DNA of 64,000 nucleotides from Imbricaverruca yamaguchii (taxonomy: Eukaryota; Arthropoda; Thecostraca; Neoverrucidae), in contig JAOTOL010001506.1 of NCBI GenBank assembly GCA_034440575.1, forward strand, positions 806,501 through 870,500, read 5' to 3'. Positions 11,456 through 28,582 of this stretch are shown here, one piece after another; the first letter of the stretch is position 1; the number at the start of each line of letters is the position of its first letter. A program made the position numbers and the translations under genes. Below the pieces are notes generated by a model. That model did no database searches, was not told where the DNA came from, and worked only from the letters and a program-made list of their open reading frames with translations.

Positions 11456-12290
11456 CTGGCATCTGACCACTGCTGAGGGTGGTGGTCGGCATCTGACCAC
11501 TGCTGGGGGTGGTGGTCGGCATCTGACCACTGCTGGGGGTGGTGGTCGGCATCTGACCACTGCTGGGGGTGGTGGTCGGTATCTGATCACTCCTGAGGGT
11601 GGTGGTCGGCATCTGACCACTGCTGGGAGTGGTGGTCGGTATCTGATCACTGCTGAGGGTGGTGGTCGGTATCTAACCACTGCTGGGAGTGGTAGTCGGT
11701 ATCTGATCACTCCTGAGGGTTGTGGTCGGCATCTGATCACTACTGAGGGTGGTGGTCGGCATCTGACCACTGCTGGGGGTGGTGGTCGGCATCTGACCAC
11801 TGCTGGGGGTGGTGGTCGGCATCTGACCACTGCTGGGAGTGGTGGTCGGTATCTGACCACTCCTAAGGGTGGTGGTCGGTATCTGATCACTCCTGAGGGT
11901 GGTGGTCGGTATCTGACCACTCCTGAGGGTGGTGGTCGGTATCTGACCACTGCTGGGGGTGGTGGTCGGTATCTGATCACTCCTGAGGGTGGTGGTCGGT
12001 ATCTGACCACTGCTGGGAGTGGTGGTCGGTATCTGATCACTGCTGAGGGTGGTGGTCGGTATCTGACCACTGCTGAGGGTGGTGGTCGGTATCTGACCAC
12101 TGCTGGGGGTGGTGGTCGGCATCTGACCACTGCTGGGAGTGGTGGTCGGTATCTGATCACTCCTAAGGATGGTGGTCGGTATCTGATCACTCCTGAGGGT
12201 GGTGGTCGGTATCTGACCACTGCTGAGGGTGGTGGTCGGCATCTGATCACTGCTGATGGTGGTGGCTGGCATCTGACCACAGTTCAGTAT
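11456..12290 (+). repeat. 30-bp minisatellite, about 27 units
   Basis: Unit ATCTGACCAC-TGCTGGGGGT-GGTGGTCGGC, in exact 30-bp register from 11,461 to about 12,280, with partial units at both ends. Variants swap GACC/GATC and TGCTG/TCCTG. Because 30 is a multiple of three, long open frames run through it (Pro/Arg/Val-rich 10-residue repeats on the minus strand); they follow from the repeat and are not genes. The G-rich strand has G-run spacing that could form quadruplexes. It lies about 230 bp past the USB1 stop codon. Confidence 0.95.
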
Positions 12291-12522
12291 GGTGTTATCG
12301 ATTGGCATGGATGCGCTTAGACTGGACGACACTGAGCAACAAGCTTCGTGAAAGGCCACGCATAGGTCAAAACATTATACTGGCGATCTGTAGGTTAGCT
12401 TCCGGTGGCTGATGCCTGTACGCGTAACCACCAAGCCACTGGCGATCGCCTGGTGCCGGGGGATGAAAGCTCACATCTGTGGGTGAAGGGGAGTTCCAGG
12501 ACCGGCCAGCTACCACACGCAG

Positions 12523-18347
<5,825 letters not shown>

Positions 18348-18528
18348 GGCCGCTCACGGCCGACCAGTGCCACGTCCTGCCGGCAGACAAAATCACGGCA
18401 TTGAACAGGACAGCGGAAGGAGCCAATGGCAGGATGGCACATGTAATGCTGCCGTGCAAAGGAACAAAGGCGCAGAAGCCAAATGTAGAATGTTGAAGAG
18501 AACAGTGTATAATTTCCTCTTTTTTTTT
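18348..18528 (-). promoter_or_regulatory. Probable USB1 5' flank
   Basis: The stretch upstream of the USB1 ATG. It includes CCATTGGCT (a CCAAT-box-like site in reverse sense) around 18,420-18,430 and no TATA box. Placing the promoter here is inference from position only. Confidence 0.35.
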
Positions 18529-18611
18529 GGTAGTGGAGTACATAATTTTTAGCTGGAGTACTAAATTTTTGGCTGCATTCCAAAAATAGCTATGCACTTG
18601 CTGAAAATTAA

Positions 18612-19882
18612 CCCGTCCAGGCTCGGTGGGGGTCTTCAACCGCCCCCCCCCCACCTCAGGTTTTTCGCGGATAGCGGACGAACGGCGCGGGGTAGCGCGC
18701 ACAAATTTGGCATACCTTTTCCCACATCAATTTGACATGCTGATTACAAATGTCTAGGTCAGGTCATCTAGGGCCAACGAGTTATTCAAGGTCAAGTGAG
18801 GTCACCTCCAAAAAAGTTAAACCAGTCGTCACGCTTTAACGGATACAGATACTTTAATGAAACTTTCAGCGTTTGCTTATCTTTACGGATGCAACAAAAC
18901 GTACCAGTTAATTTTTCTCTTTTTCGTTTTTGACTACATATAAATTTTGCGTATTTGCCATATTGCAGTTCAAACACAGGATTCTGGCTAAAGTAAGCAT
19001 TTTTATTAGGGCAAGTTGACTTCCAACAACGTTTTTCGGTCTGCTCTACCCATTGGAAAATTAAAATTAAAGAAAACGTGAAAACTCAAAATTTCGAAAT
19101 TTCAGAAAAACATATTTTTTTATTTTGGTTTGGCCAAAAAAAAGATATCCCTGGTCGATTTCGCTGTCCTTTTCTCATTCCAAGTAAAAAAAAATCATAT
19201 AACCCCCAAAATGAACTCGCCCAAAGCAAAAAACATAATGCAAGTCGTGAAAAGTCGCGAAATTAGTTAGGTATTTGGGCGTTAGGGCGCATCGCCCATG
19301 TTGATCATATAGCGCCCATAACTGTGTTCCTGTCTACCTATGTTTTATGTTCCGTCCAGGATTACTTTCAAGTTTAAGGAGCGCTCACTATGCCCAAACG
19401 AGACCGATATATTTACCTCCCTGGATATATGACAGCAAATCGTATTTGCGACACAAACCCGAATAGTTGTCCATTCTGAATCACACGTGACCCATCACCA
19501 AGAAGATTTGTCATCGTCAGTGCGGATACCTCTCCTCCAAAGTGTCGTCTTCGTTCGGCTGCGAAACGAGGGCACACGAGAAGGATGTGTCGGACCGTTA
19601 ATGGGACATCACAACGAGCGCACATCGGTCTGTCCTGATTCTGCAGCAGGTAGCCGTGGGTGACATAGGTGAAGTCGTGAAAAGTCGTGAAAATCTATCC
19701 CCCCGGTAACGTCACCTTTGGGGTAATTTTTTTGGGGGAGGGGTGGACTCGGACCCTAATCGTCGAGCGCTTTCTGATGACACCTCTTTCGTTTTCGTGC
19801 GATGCTTAATTTGGATTTTAAAGGGGGTCTTCAACCGCCCCCCAGACGGGGTGTGAGGATTTGACCGGAAAAACCGCGCGGG
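18612..19882 (+). mobile_element. TTAA-flanked dispersed element 1, copy b (complete ends)
   Basis: Bounded by TTAA at 18,608-18,611 and 19,883-19,886. Ends are CCCGTCCAGGCTCGG and, in reverse, CCCGCGCGGTTTTTCCGG; both edges carry a C-rich tract with TTCAACCGCCCCC. About 860 bp once the LINE insertion (19,264-19,672) is removed. It matches the copies at 8.74 and 44.1 kb. No transposase; best described as a non-autonomous piggyBac-type element. Confidence 0.65.
19264..19672 (-). mobile_element. 5'-truncated I-type LINE with target duplication
   Basis: Minus-strand ORF2 end at 19,625-19,413 (MCARCDVPLTVRHILLVCPR) is homologous to the C-terminal region of the LINE at 1-4,440. It is followed by a 3' region ending in the GGGCGC...GCGCCC hairpin and AAATACCTAAC tail (19,317-19,264). 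Direct repeats of about 17 bp (AAGTCGTGAAAAGTCG) flank it, at about 19,244-19,260 and 19,672-19,690, the mark of target-primed insertion. It sits inside the TTAA element. Confidence 0.8.
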
Positions 19883-20349
19883 TTAACCTTTTTTTAGTGG
19901 GGATGAAAATCAATGTTAGCATTTTTGTATGCATAAACATCTTGACAAACTAAGGCATGTTCAAAGTTTTGCTGCACTAAAAGAATGAGTTGTACGTAAC
20001 CAGGTAGCATTGCTTTAATGGAATTAAAGGTATATGTTAGCATTTAATGCTGTATGTACCATACAAACATTATATATGTGCCTATAGCTAACTGCTAAGT
20101 CAGCAATATGTCAGCAAGCTAAGTCATGAATAGGTGCAATTGTGCCAAGGAATGCATCTAGTGGGAAATGCCCTCAGTAGCCAAAGTACTCCAAAAATAT
20201 ACCCATGATATTCGCAAATGGGTTAGATATTGCCTGAGTGTAGGTGGGTGATGCATTCCCAAAGTTCACAAACAAATATTTATGATGAATAGGCATGATG
20301 TGATGTGAATACACAAATAACATTTTTGCTGGCAGAGCTCAGGATGAAT

Positions 20350-20445
20350 CACGCTCAAATTCAAGATGAGTTTGAGTGTGATCCCGGATGATCTCAGTTG
20401 TGTGGTCCACCCAAGATGGGTGAACCACACAACCGGGATCATCCT
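20350..20445. repeat. Two consecutive short hairpins
   Basis: CACGCTCAAA...TTTGAGTGTG (20,351-20,380) is followed by 27-nt arms with a 5-nt loop (20,386-20,412 and 20,418-20,444; 24 of 27 pairs match). They lie inside TTAA element 2. Confidence 0.7.
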
Positions 20446-20669
20446 TCAACAAACACTTCTCCGAAGGACTAGTCCCACAACTAATGAGCCGTGTTCACCC
20501 GCGATCCATTAGAATTATTGCTAATTTCCTTTGTCATCTTTAGACAGATTGCTGGTCAAGATCTCAAATGCTCCCAGAATGCATTTCATGACGCCGGTCA
20601 ACCTTTGCATCATTCCGAGTTGTGCGCACAATTCGTCACCGACGCATAATACGCTGCTCTGCCTCGGAC

Positions 20670-22405
20670 CCAAAAATTGGTTCTGTGGTTAAATTGGCGA
20701 AGGATGAGGTTATAAACCAACTTCATGAACAATGCCAGAGAAAACGATAACAAAAGTATACTTAATTGATGTCAACCAAGTTTATAAATACATACCTGAC
20801 ACTCCTGACCAACTCACACCACACACATAAAAATATTCACAACACACCCCACGAGTAGGACTTCCGTGCACGGATAAATATGTTACCTGCCGACTAATTG
20901 GATATGGGTTTCGGAATATAAAATGGCTTAATAATTATACTAAAACAATCCGTCTAAAAAAGTATGATGGCTGATAAGCTGCATGATATAGGACTTCAGA
21001 CCATAATCCAATGGAAGAAAAGATTATGTGCTTGTAAACATGCCCAACATCTTTGAAAGAAGAGAAGTGTGCTGATGTACTCTCTGAGCCCAGGGAAGAA
21101 TATATAGCTCATTTTGCATCACAATCTTGGAAGGCTAACTGTTACACAGAAAATACACTGGAAATGTAAGTCATTATTACCCGTGAATCCAGCACATGAA
21201 TGTGTTTGCATGCTTACATTATGTGTGCATATGCAGCCACAAACACATTTTTCTGGGCCACTGTTTACCCATTACACAGCTGCATGGCTTGGAGCTCACA
21301 TTAATAGTGTCATGTCAAGAAGCATACATCTATGGTTGATTTAAAGTGATGGGAAATAAAGCAGTCCTGAAGAAAATTATTAAAATGCAAGCATGCACGC
21401 TGGGAACACCGAGGACATGAACTCACATCTTGGCATCATGTGTATTTTTCATATATTGGTGGACAAAATAAAATAATATTATATTATGTATACAGTGCCA
21501 GCTATATGCTACATGTTTACTTGGTTAACTTTGCATCTCTAGATTACAACACTAACTTTCAATATTTATTTAATATGTATTCAATATTTATTCAACATTG
21601 ATTGACTATTTATCAGTATTTATCCTTATATATTGTATATTTATATTAATCAATATTTATTATTAGATATTTGTGCTGGAGAGCTCGCCAAGAAGTACCG
21701 GAAATCTCTAGTTGGCAAATCTGGGGGTACTCTGTATCACGGGAGTAAATATCTGAAGCCTCGTTTAGCCATTAAGATGCTTTGAATGTGCAATTATAGG
21801 TCATTTTGTTAAAGAGACAACTTTTAGGCACAATGAGCACATTCATTTCCTAAAAGCGGCCCCGGAGCAAGCGGTCCCGGACCGAGGCGATTACACCAAG
21901 AAACCAATGCCATTTGTGCACTTATGCATGAACGTCAAACTTTTTTTTTTTGGAAATGTGTGCAAACATAAATCGTGTGCCTTGAAATATAACTGCATTT
22001 GGCGTTCATCAGTGTCAATGAAGGGTCCGTAATACTTCTTCCAATCTTACTCCGACTCATCTCCTGTTTGTCGGCCCGGTGATCAACTGTACTTCTAGCG
22101 CTGGGGTAAGCAAATCCGACCAGCTCTATTTATTCATTAAACCATTTTATATTCCGGAACCTATATCCCAATAGTCGGCAAATAACCTATTAGTTGGTGC
22201 ACGAACGTCCTACTCGTGGGGTGTGGTGCGCATATTTATTAGGTATGTGATGTAAGCTGGTCAGGCGTGTCAGGTATGCAGTTATAAACTTGGCTGACGC
22301 GATTGCGATTAAGTATACTTTTGTTATCATTTTCTCTACCATTGCTCATGAAGTTGGCTTATAACTTCATTCTTTGCTAACTTAACCACAGCGCCAATTT
22401 TGTTT
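20670..22405. mobile_element. Nested inverted-repeat element inside TTAA element 2
   Basis: Arms of about 270 bp: left 20,670-20,945, right 22,130-22,405 in reverse. Shared text includes CTGTGGTTAA, GATAACAAAAGTATACTTAA and CACCCCACGAGTAGGAC. Ends are only approximate and no target duplication was seen. The middle has no coding region. Confidence 0.65.
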
Positions 22406-23079
22406 ATGGCAGACCCTCGTTGGCTGTCATATTCAGTAGAGCTGTGTGCAGTCTCCACATAAATCAGAAAGCATATTACAGTTTGCTGATGTTTGTAGGT
22501 TTAATTCTACTTATGTCAGCAGCATTGATAGTCAAACATATTTCGTTATTAAAACTGATGTGAGAATTATGTTTTGTGGTCGCTTTTGATTTATGCAGAT
22601 CATTATGCTGGGTCTTATCCCTCTATCTTGTTCCTGAAACCACAAGACCTGCGAGGAAATTTCCACTGTAAAAACAGATCGCCATCCCTTCCAGGGTTAG
22701 AAGCAGGTGATGCCAACGCCAGCTTCTGAGTGTGATGTGAAGCCGCGACATCGATCAACTGGTGAGACTGGTGAAATTGTCCTGATAAGTCCCGGCCCAA
22801 TAGGGCGCATATGATATAGGTCCAAATGGCCTACCTACATTGGCCAGGAAAGAAGAACTACAGATGTTCTTGACCGATGAACAGTATCAATTAAATTTAA
22901 TGTGCAGTCTTTAAGTAGTTGCTGTTAACTGCACCATATTTTAGTTACTCATTTTTTAGTGCAGCAAAATTTTAGACATGGGTTAGTTTGCCAAGATGCT
23001 TATGCATACAAAATGCTAACATTGGTTTTCAGCCCCACTAAAACAAGGTTAATTGTTAGCAAGTGTATAGCTATTTTTT

Positions 23080-23250
23080 GTTGGTTGGTTATTGGTTTTA
23101 CGACACATTGACCGTTGAGTCATGCAGGGTCGCCAATCTCTCACGCCGATTGGTCGCGGGCGAAGAGTAGCTCGAACCCAGTAGTAGAGACTCGAACCCA
23201 CAACCTTTCGATTGTGAGACGAGCAACTTACCCCTAGACTACTCGTCCCC
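23080..23250 (-). mobile_element. tRNA-derived SINE, family B, with target duplication
   Basis: 171 bp. Same head, body and tail as the copy at 10.95 kb, with a short internal duplication (GAACCCAGTAGTAGAGACTC region). Flanked by a 10-bp duplication GCTATTTTTT (23,070-23,079 and 23,251-23,260). It interrupts the right arm of the palindromic MITE, so it is younger than that. Confidence 0.85.
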
Positions 23251-23351
23251 GCTATTTTTTTTGTACTGCAGCTCAAAATTTCGTACTCCAGCTAAAAAAT
23301 TTGTACTCCACTACCAAGAAAAAATATGAAAATCCTACACTGCATACTAGC

Positions 23352-23575
23352 ACTTAGCCCCTGGCTGGGTCTGTTGACAGCTGACCCAATAAGGCTGGGG
23401 AGAAGCCATGGGGGTGTCTTTCAGTGCATTGGTGGTATGTTAAACTTTGTGAAAATAATGCAGTAGAACTGGAATTCATGGATCAGGTGTTGGGGTCAGG
23501 GTTCACACAAGCTCTGCTTAGCAATAGGACACTGGTTCATCAAACCACCCCGGCAAGAACTCAGAGTAAGTTTGT
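23352..23575 (+). mobile_element. SINE family C, head missing
   Basis: Starts at TTAGCCCCTGGCTGGG and shares the rest of the body with the copy at 32,380: GGCACGTTAAACTTT-like, GAACTGGAATTCATGGATC and CTCTGCTTAGCAATAG. The tRNA-like head is absent. Confidence 0.7.
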
Positions 23576-24476
23576 TTTAAACATGTCAAATTGCAACTAA
23601 AATATATGTAATCCAAACAAAATAAACCTTGTAGTCAGGTAGGCAGGTCAACCTTCTCACATCATGTCAACAGTAAGTGGAGTGACTAGGCTAAGGCCAT
23701 TGTGCATGACTGTATTGTATTATACATACTAAAATGTCATTCCTCCAGAAAATGGCACACACAGTAAAATGTTGTTTAGGTAAGCTTCAACCAGCCCATA
23801 TCTTTAGTTTGTAATTCGCAAGGAGGGAATGCACATGCATATATGCCTACCTACTTAATCTCATTACAAAATTACAATAGGAATATTTTTTTGGTAAATT
23901 TGTGCTTTAACATGTTTTATAAATTCTTCAAATGTATCATTCCAATGCAATGAACATCAATGTTACTAAGACAGGGTTCAAATAATGATTTTTTTTTTGT
24001 TAGGTGTGAGATGTTGAGACAACCACAGTAGCATGGCAAAAGTTGTTATGGAATTAGTAAAAATACTTTTGATGTCTTTCAGACTGAAATTTGAACTAAT
24101 GGTGTAGGTACTTATGGCTGTACCTTTATCATTTGCTTTGAGATCCACAACTTAGGAAGAGCTATATTGGGTATAGGGAGAATAACAGGTATTCTTTTCA
24201 TAAAAGGTGTTTTGAGATTTGTTCTGAATATTTTTTTTCTGAATAAAAATACTATGTCTATGGACGTGATTCTAAGGATACAACCCCTTGTTTTCTCTGG
24301 AAATGCCTATTTCTTGGTTTATCATAGTGATAACTTCCATGATGCACAATCTATGCCACACTACTGTTCTTTGTCCCATAATTTATCCATCCCTCACCTC
24401 GAGATTCTCAGATGTGACTAAAGGAAAATTGAACACTCTGCATACTAGATTCAACATTAATTTACCTTGAAAATGC
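23576..24476. other. AT-rich intergenic, no gene recognised
   Basis: No recognisable coding sequence. The open frame at 24,167-24,421 is AT-rich and has no family features. Confidence 0.4.
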
Positions 24477-24480
24477 TTAA

Positions 24481-25490
24481 CACTCGCACGTCCGGAGGTC
24501 CGCGCCAACTTCGCATGTCCAGGGGGGCAGACGTCGGTGCCCCTAAGATCTCTAGAACTATGCTAGCTAGCGACAAACGGAAAACGGGGTTGGATAGCTG
24601 GTGACGGGCTCTACCGAAAGTGCTTCGGCAATTTTTCGCTCAGGTCAACATTCAGGTTACTGGGTCATCATAGGTCAAATTCGACCAGGTCAGGTGGGAC
24701 TCAGATATTGACACATATCTAAGGACCTGTAACAGATACAAACAAACGGCGAACGCTATCCGACAGTCCTTAAAATGCGCTACCGACAATAGGCGGTGTA
24801 ATTTAAGGTCAAGTCAACCGAAATTCAGGTCAAGGTCATGAAGTCATGACCTCAGGTCAAGAACATGAAGTCGCCTAGGGAGGTCATGTCATGTATCAAT
24901 CGACACGTCTTGGCGATACAAGCACAATGACGGTAATTTCAGCCTTCTAGCTCAATGCAGTGCGATATAATGCGCAGAAATGTGTAGTGATCTCAGGTGA
25001 CATCAGAGACCTTGGTAAGGTCACTCAGCAAAAATATCATATCAGTGGTAACATTGAGCATGGCTTCCATCTACATGCCACAACCGTTGTGAGATCATTC
25101 CGAGCGCAAATAGGTAACCAGGAAATATTTGTATATTTTACCATAGCCCTATAATGGAGAAGCCATGGCCGCGACCTGACCTAAGGTTAATGCTACGAAA
25201 AACCGATATACATGATATGGTCCATGATGAGATCATGACGTGTTCTAACTTTGAAATCAAACGCACCATTATTATGGAAGTTATGCCACCTAGAACTCCG
25301 AGTGCAGTTGGGTCACTTCGCCCGACCTGGTGACCTGACCTGAGATGGCCCAGGGCTAAAAATACATGAGGATATGCGGAAAAGACCAATGAACAGCTAT
25401 GCGAGGTTTGGCCTTGCTAACCCAATTAGTTTGGCGGAAAATGAGGAAAAACCGGAGAGGGGCAGATATCTGCCCCGGGACGTGCACGGG
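24481..25490. mobile_element. TTAA-flanked element 3 (1.01 kb), rich in AGGTCA
   Basis: TTAA at 24,477-24,480 and 25,491-25,494. The ends are CACTCGCACGTCCGG and, in reverse, CCCGTGCACGTCCCGG, imperfect terminal repeats different from elements 1 and 2. Inside are many AGGTCA/TGACCT hexamers. No transposase. Confidence 0.6.
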
Positions 25491-25689
25491 TTAATTTCCA
25501 CATCTGCCACATAGATGGGACACCACCATCATTCCACAAAACCGGAAAAAGAAATTGAACACTGCATGGTTCGGTAGAGTGACGTACGAGTGACGTCATG
25601 ATAAACATTGCAGTTGTTTTTAAATTAAAATATATAAAGTTTATATTAGCTTAGATGAGAGTAGATTATATTATGTTACGTTATGTTCG

Positions 25690-25733
25690 TTTAGGTTAAG
25701 TAAGGTGAGGTTAGGTTAGGTTAGGCTAGGTTT
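25690..25733 (+). repeat. Short telomere-like GGTTA/TTAGG run
   Basis: GAGGTTAGGTTAGGTTAGG preceded by diverged units. TTAGG is the ancestral arthropod telomere unit; this is a short interstitial run. Confidence 0.55.
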
Positions 25734-25845
25734 CCCTATTTATTTATTAATTCTCGTAGTATTCGTTGGAGGTCATGAGGAAACACAGGATGCAGCAGGA
25801 ACCGACTCATCAATATAACTTCTGCATCTGCTCACTAGTCAGAAC

Positions 25846-26016
25846 ATGGCTTCAGTGTGTGCGGGTTGTGACCCAGTTCCATACAACATAATTAAACTAT
25901 ATTTTCAGGATAACAAGGCAAGTTTAGACTTCTTTAGATGTCACAGGGTTCTTCTGACCGGAGTTCACTGTCCTAAATGTGTCAAAGCCTACAGGCTGCA
26001 GCAGTGTGCTCATTAA
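25846..26016 (+). pseudogene. Merlin/IS1016-like transposase N-terminal fragment
   Basis: A 56-codon frame from ATG to TAA. The second half, with DFFRCHRVLLTGVHCPKC and a basic YRLQQC after it, looks like the N-terminal zinc-binding start of IS1016/ISXO2-type (Merlin) transposases, where a short F..HR.L.....CP.C segment precedes the catalytic domain. The catalytic DDE part is not downstream. A catalytic-domain fragment occurs at about 35.06-35.27 kb on the other strand. It could also be one exon of a domesticated gene. Recognition is from memory of the family pattern. Confidence 0.4.
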
Positions 26017-27352
26017 GGTACATGAACTCCTTGCAGCATTAGGCAATCAATGCCTCAGTGCTGTACCTATGATATCATCACACTGTACCGACGTGACTAT
26101 GACATCATCGTTGAAATTGAAAAGAAAGCATTTCCAGAGAAAACGAGTGGTCATATCTTCTGAATCATGTTCATAACATGATATTCTGAAGAAGTCAACA
26201 AAATCCCAAAACACCTTTTAAGATGTAAAGACATAAAGACATAAAAGACTAGTGCAACTATGAGGCACCAGGGCCCTTCTTGGTTACACTGTGTACACTC
26301 AACCAGTTGCCCATCAAATCTGTCGATCAGCCCTCCCTGTAATACTGAAAAGCAAACCCTCTATTCTTATAATGATTGTCTATGCTGTTTTTAAAGATGT
26401 TCAATGTGCTGCTGCTGGCAATGGTTTCTGGCGCTGGCAGGCTGTTGGTAAGAAAGTTTGTCTTAACCTTGTTCTGCTGTGGTTAACTTTAATTTTTAAT
26501 CAATGACCTCTAATTGCATCGGTTCTGTTAAATTCAAACATTTCCCCAAGATATCCCCTCTCCAGACCATGGACAACTTTAAAAACCTCGATGAGATCTC
26601 CTCTCAGCCTTCTATATCTAAGTGAAAACATATTCAATTTCTTCAATCTTTCCTCATATGCCAGGTTGCTTACACCATTAACCATTTTTGTAGCCCTCTT
26701 TTGTACTCTCTCTAAAAGCCAACAATCTTTTTCATAGGTAGGAGACCAAGCTTGGATGCAGTAATCCAAATGTGGCCTGATGTATGCACAGCTTCCTGAT
26801 AAATTCCTCACTTCTGTATGATACATTCCTATTGATTGCCCCAAGCATTCTCAGTGCCTTCTTCTTGGCTTCCTTGGTCTGTTTTGATGCCCAAATTTTG
26901 TGTTTAGAATAACACCTAAATCCTTCTCCTGTTGAGTCACTGATAGGACTTGGCCACCCATCAAGTATGGAGCCTTCATATGCTGCTTACCCACATGCAT
27001 GATTTTGCACTTATAGAAATTAAATTTCATTTGCCGTTCTTCAGACCACTTTGGAAGTTTCTCTGTATTTGCAGCAAAATATGCTCATTTTGTCCTGTTA
27101 TTGCTATTATCCTGCTATTATCCAAATATAATGAACAGTAGTGGCCCCAGTTCTGACCCCTGGGGGACTCCACTAAGAACATTTTGCCATGATGACTTTG
27201 TACCATTTAGCATCACTCTTTGTTGTCTATCTGAAAGCCACAACTCTATCCATTTTAAGATGCTACCTGCAATATCATGGACCTGAAGATGTATCATTAA
27301 CCATGTATGGGGTACCTTGTCAAAGGCCTTACTAAAGTAAAGATATCCTACA

Positions 27353-27970
27353 TCAACCTACATGATTTCCCTGATCAAATTGTTCTGTGGCAAAGTTAAA
27401 AAAGTCCAAGAGATTTGTGAGGCATGATTGCCCTTCCCTAAACACATGTTGAGTATCTTGAATCAACCTGTTTCCTTCCGGATAACTAACTATTCTATCC
27501 TTGATAATTGATTCAAGTACCTTGGAGACTAGAGATGTGAGACTTACTAGACTATAGTTTTCAACTTTCCCTCTTTCTCCTTTCTTGAAAATAGGAACTA
27601 CATTTGCCCTCTTCCAATCGGTTGAAATTTCATTTTGCGAAACTGATCTACAAAATATTATACTAAGTGGAAATGCCAGTTCCTTTTCAGTTTCCTGCAA
27701 CACCCTAGCATAAATTTCATCAGGTCCTGCTGCCTTGTTTGGCTTTATTTTCCTGATATGATTGTAAACAACATCACTATCAATGAAATCAACATCATTT
27801 GTCAGATCCCATGTCACTGAACTATGGTGTACGGTCGGCAGATTGGTCATATCTTCCAATGTAAACACTGATTTGAACTGCTTGCTCAGCTCCTTAACCA
27901 TCTCCTTATCCTCACCCAATGTAGTCCCGTTTACTTCCAGTGGACCAATTGTGCTAGAAACTTTACTCAA
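27353..27970 (-). pseudogene. CR1-like reverse transcriptase, copy 1
   Basis: 205 codons holding the RT N-terminal part: KIKPNKAAGPDEIYARVLQE, ANVVPIFKKGERG and the VLESIIKDRIVSY helix. The palm and thumb follow in pieces to about 26,500 (ATKMVNGVSNLAYEERLKKL). Several frame changes; not active. Confidence 0.8.
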
Positions 27971-28582
27971 CTTGTAGAAACTAAAAAAACTTTTTGCTCT
28001 CCCATTACAGTTCCTAGCTAAGTCTAGTTCTTTTGCTTGCTTTGCTGCTCTGGTTTTTTTTTTGCTTCACAGTGTCCCTAGCTTTTTTATATGCCTTTAG
28101 ATTTACTATATTTGAAGCTTCCTTAAGCACTCTAAATGCAGCTTTCTTAGCCTTAAATGCTTTAATCAAGTCTGGTGTATGCCATGCTGGCCTTCCTATC
28201 CTTCTTTTGCATCTTTGCTTTCGGGGGACATGTCTAATCTGAATTTCCTTCAAGTAAGGATTTGAACTTTTCCCACATTTCACAGGCATTTAAATTGGAT
28301 AATTCTTCTTCCCATTTTATGGCACTTAAAGCCGCTCTCATGCAGACAAAGTCTGCTCTGTTGAAATTTGGAACCTTTGCCAAATTATCCTTAACAATTT
28401 CCACTACACGTGCCTTGAATCTAACTATGTTATGGTCACTTCTTCCCAATTTCTTCTACAGTCAAGTCTTGAAACAAGTCACTTAAATCCAAGAATATGA
28501 GGTCCAAAAATGAGCCATGCCTGGTAGGTTCTGATACACCAAGAACAAGGCACTTCTTCCAAAAGTTGCTACTGATTTCCTC

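Larger units (their letters stand above)
19887..23048. mobile_element. TTAA-flanked element 2, about 3.16 kb, non-autonomous
   Basis: Flanked by TTAA at 19,883-19,886 and 23,049-23,052. Terminal inverted repeats of about 95-100 bp begin CCTTTTTTTAGTGGGG and, on the other side in reverse, CCTTGTTTTAGTGGGG, and run through ATGTTAGCATTTT and TTTGCTGCACTAAAA. TTAA duplication is the hallmark of piggyBac-like elements. No transposase frame of useful size; the centre is taken up by another inverted repeat. Confidence 0.75.
18529..23315. mobile_element. Palindromic MITE split at its central TTAA
   Basis: Left arm 18,529-18,607 begins GGTAGTGGAGTACATAATTT and ends CACTTGCTGAAAA just before TTAA (18,608-18,611). 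The right arm, in reverse, runs from 23,315 to 23,053 with the SINE at 23,080-23,250 removed, and meets TTAA at 23,049-23,052. The two arms stay homologous exactly up to the TTAA, so the original was about 160-180 bp with TTAA at its centre. All DNA between belongs to two TTAA-flanked elements. Confidence 0.7.

Noticed and set aside
11330..12359. 316- and 228-codon minus-strand frames with Pro/Arg/Val or Thr/Ser repeats
   Set aside because: The 30-bp unit is a multiple of three and has no stops; no start context, signal or family supports a protein.
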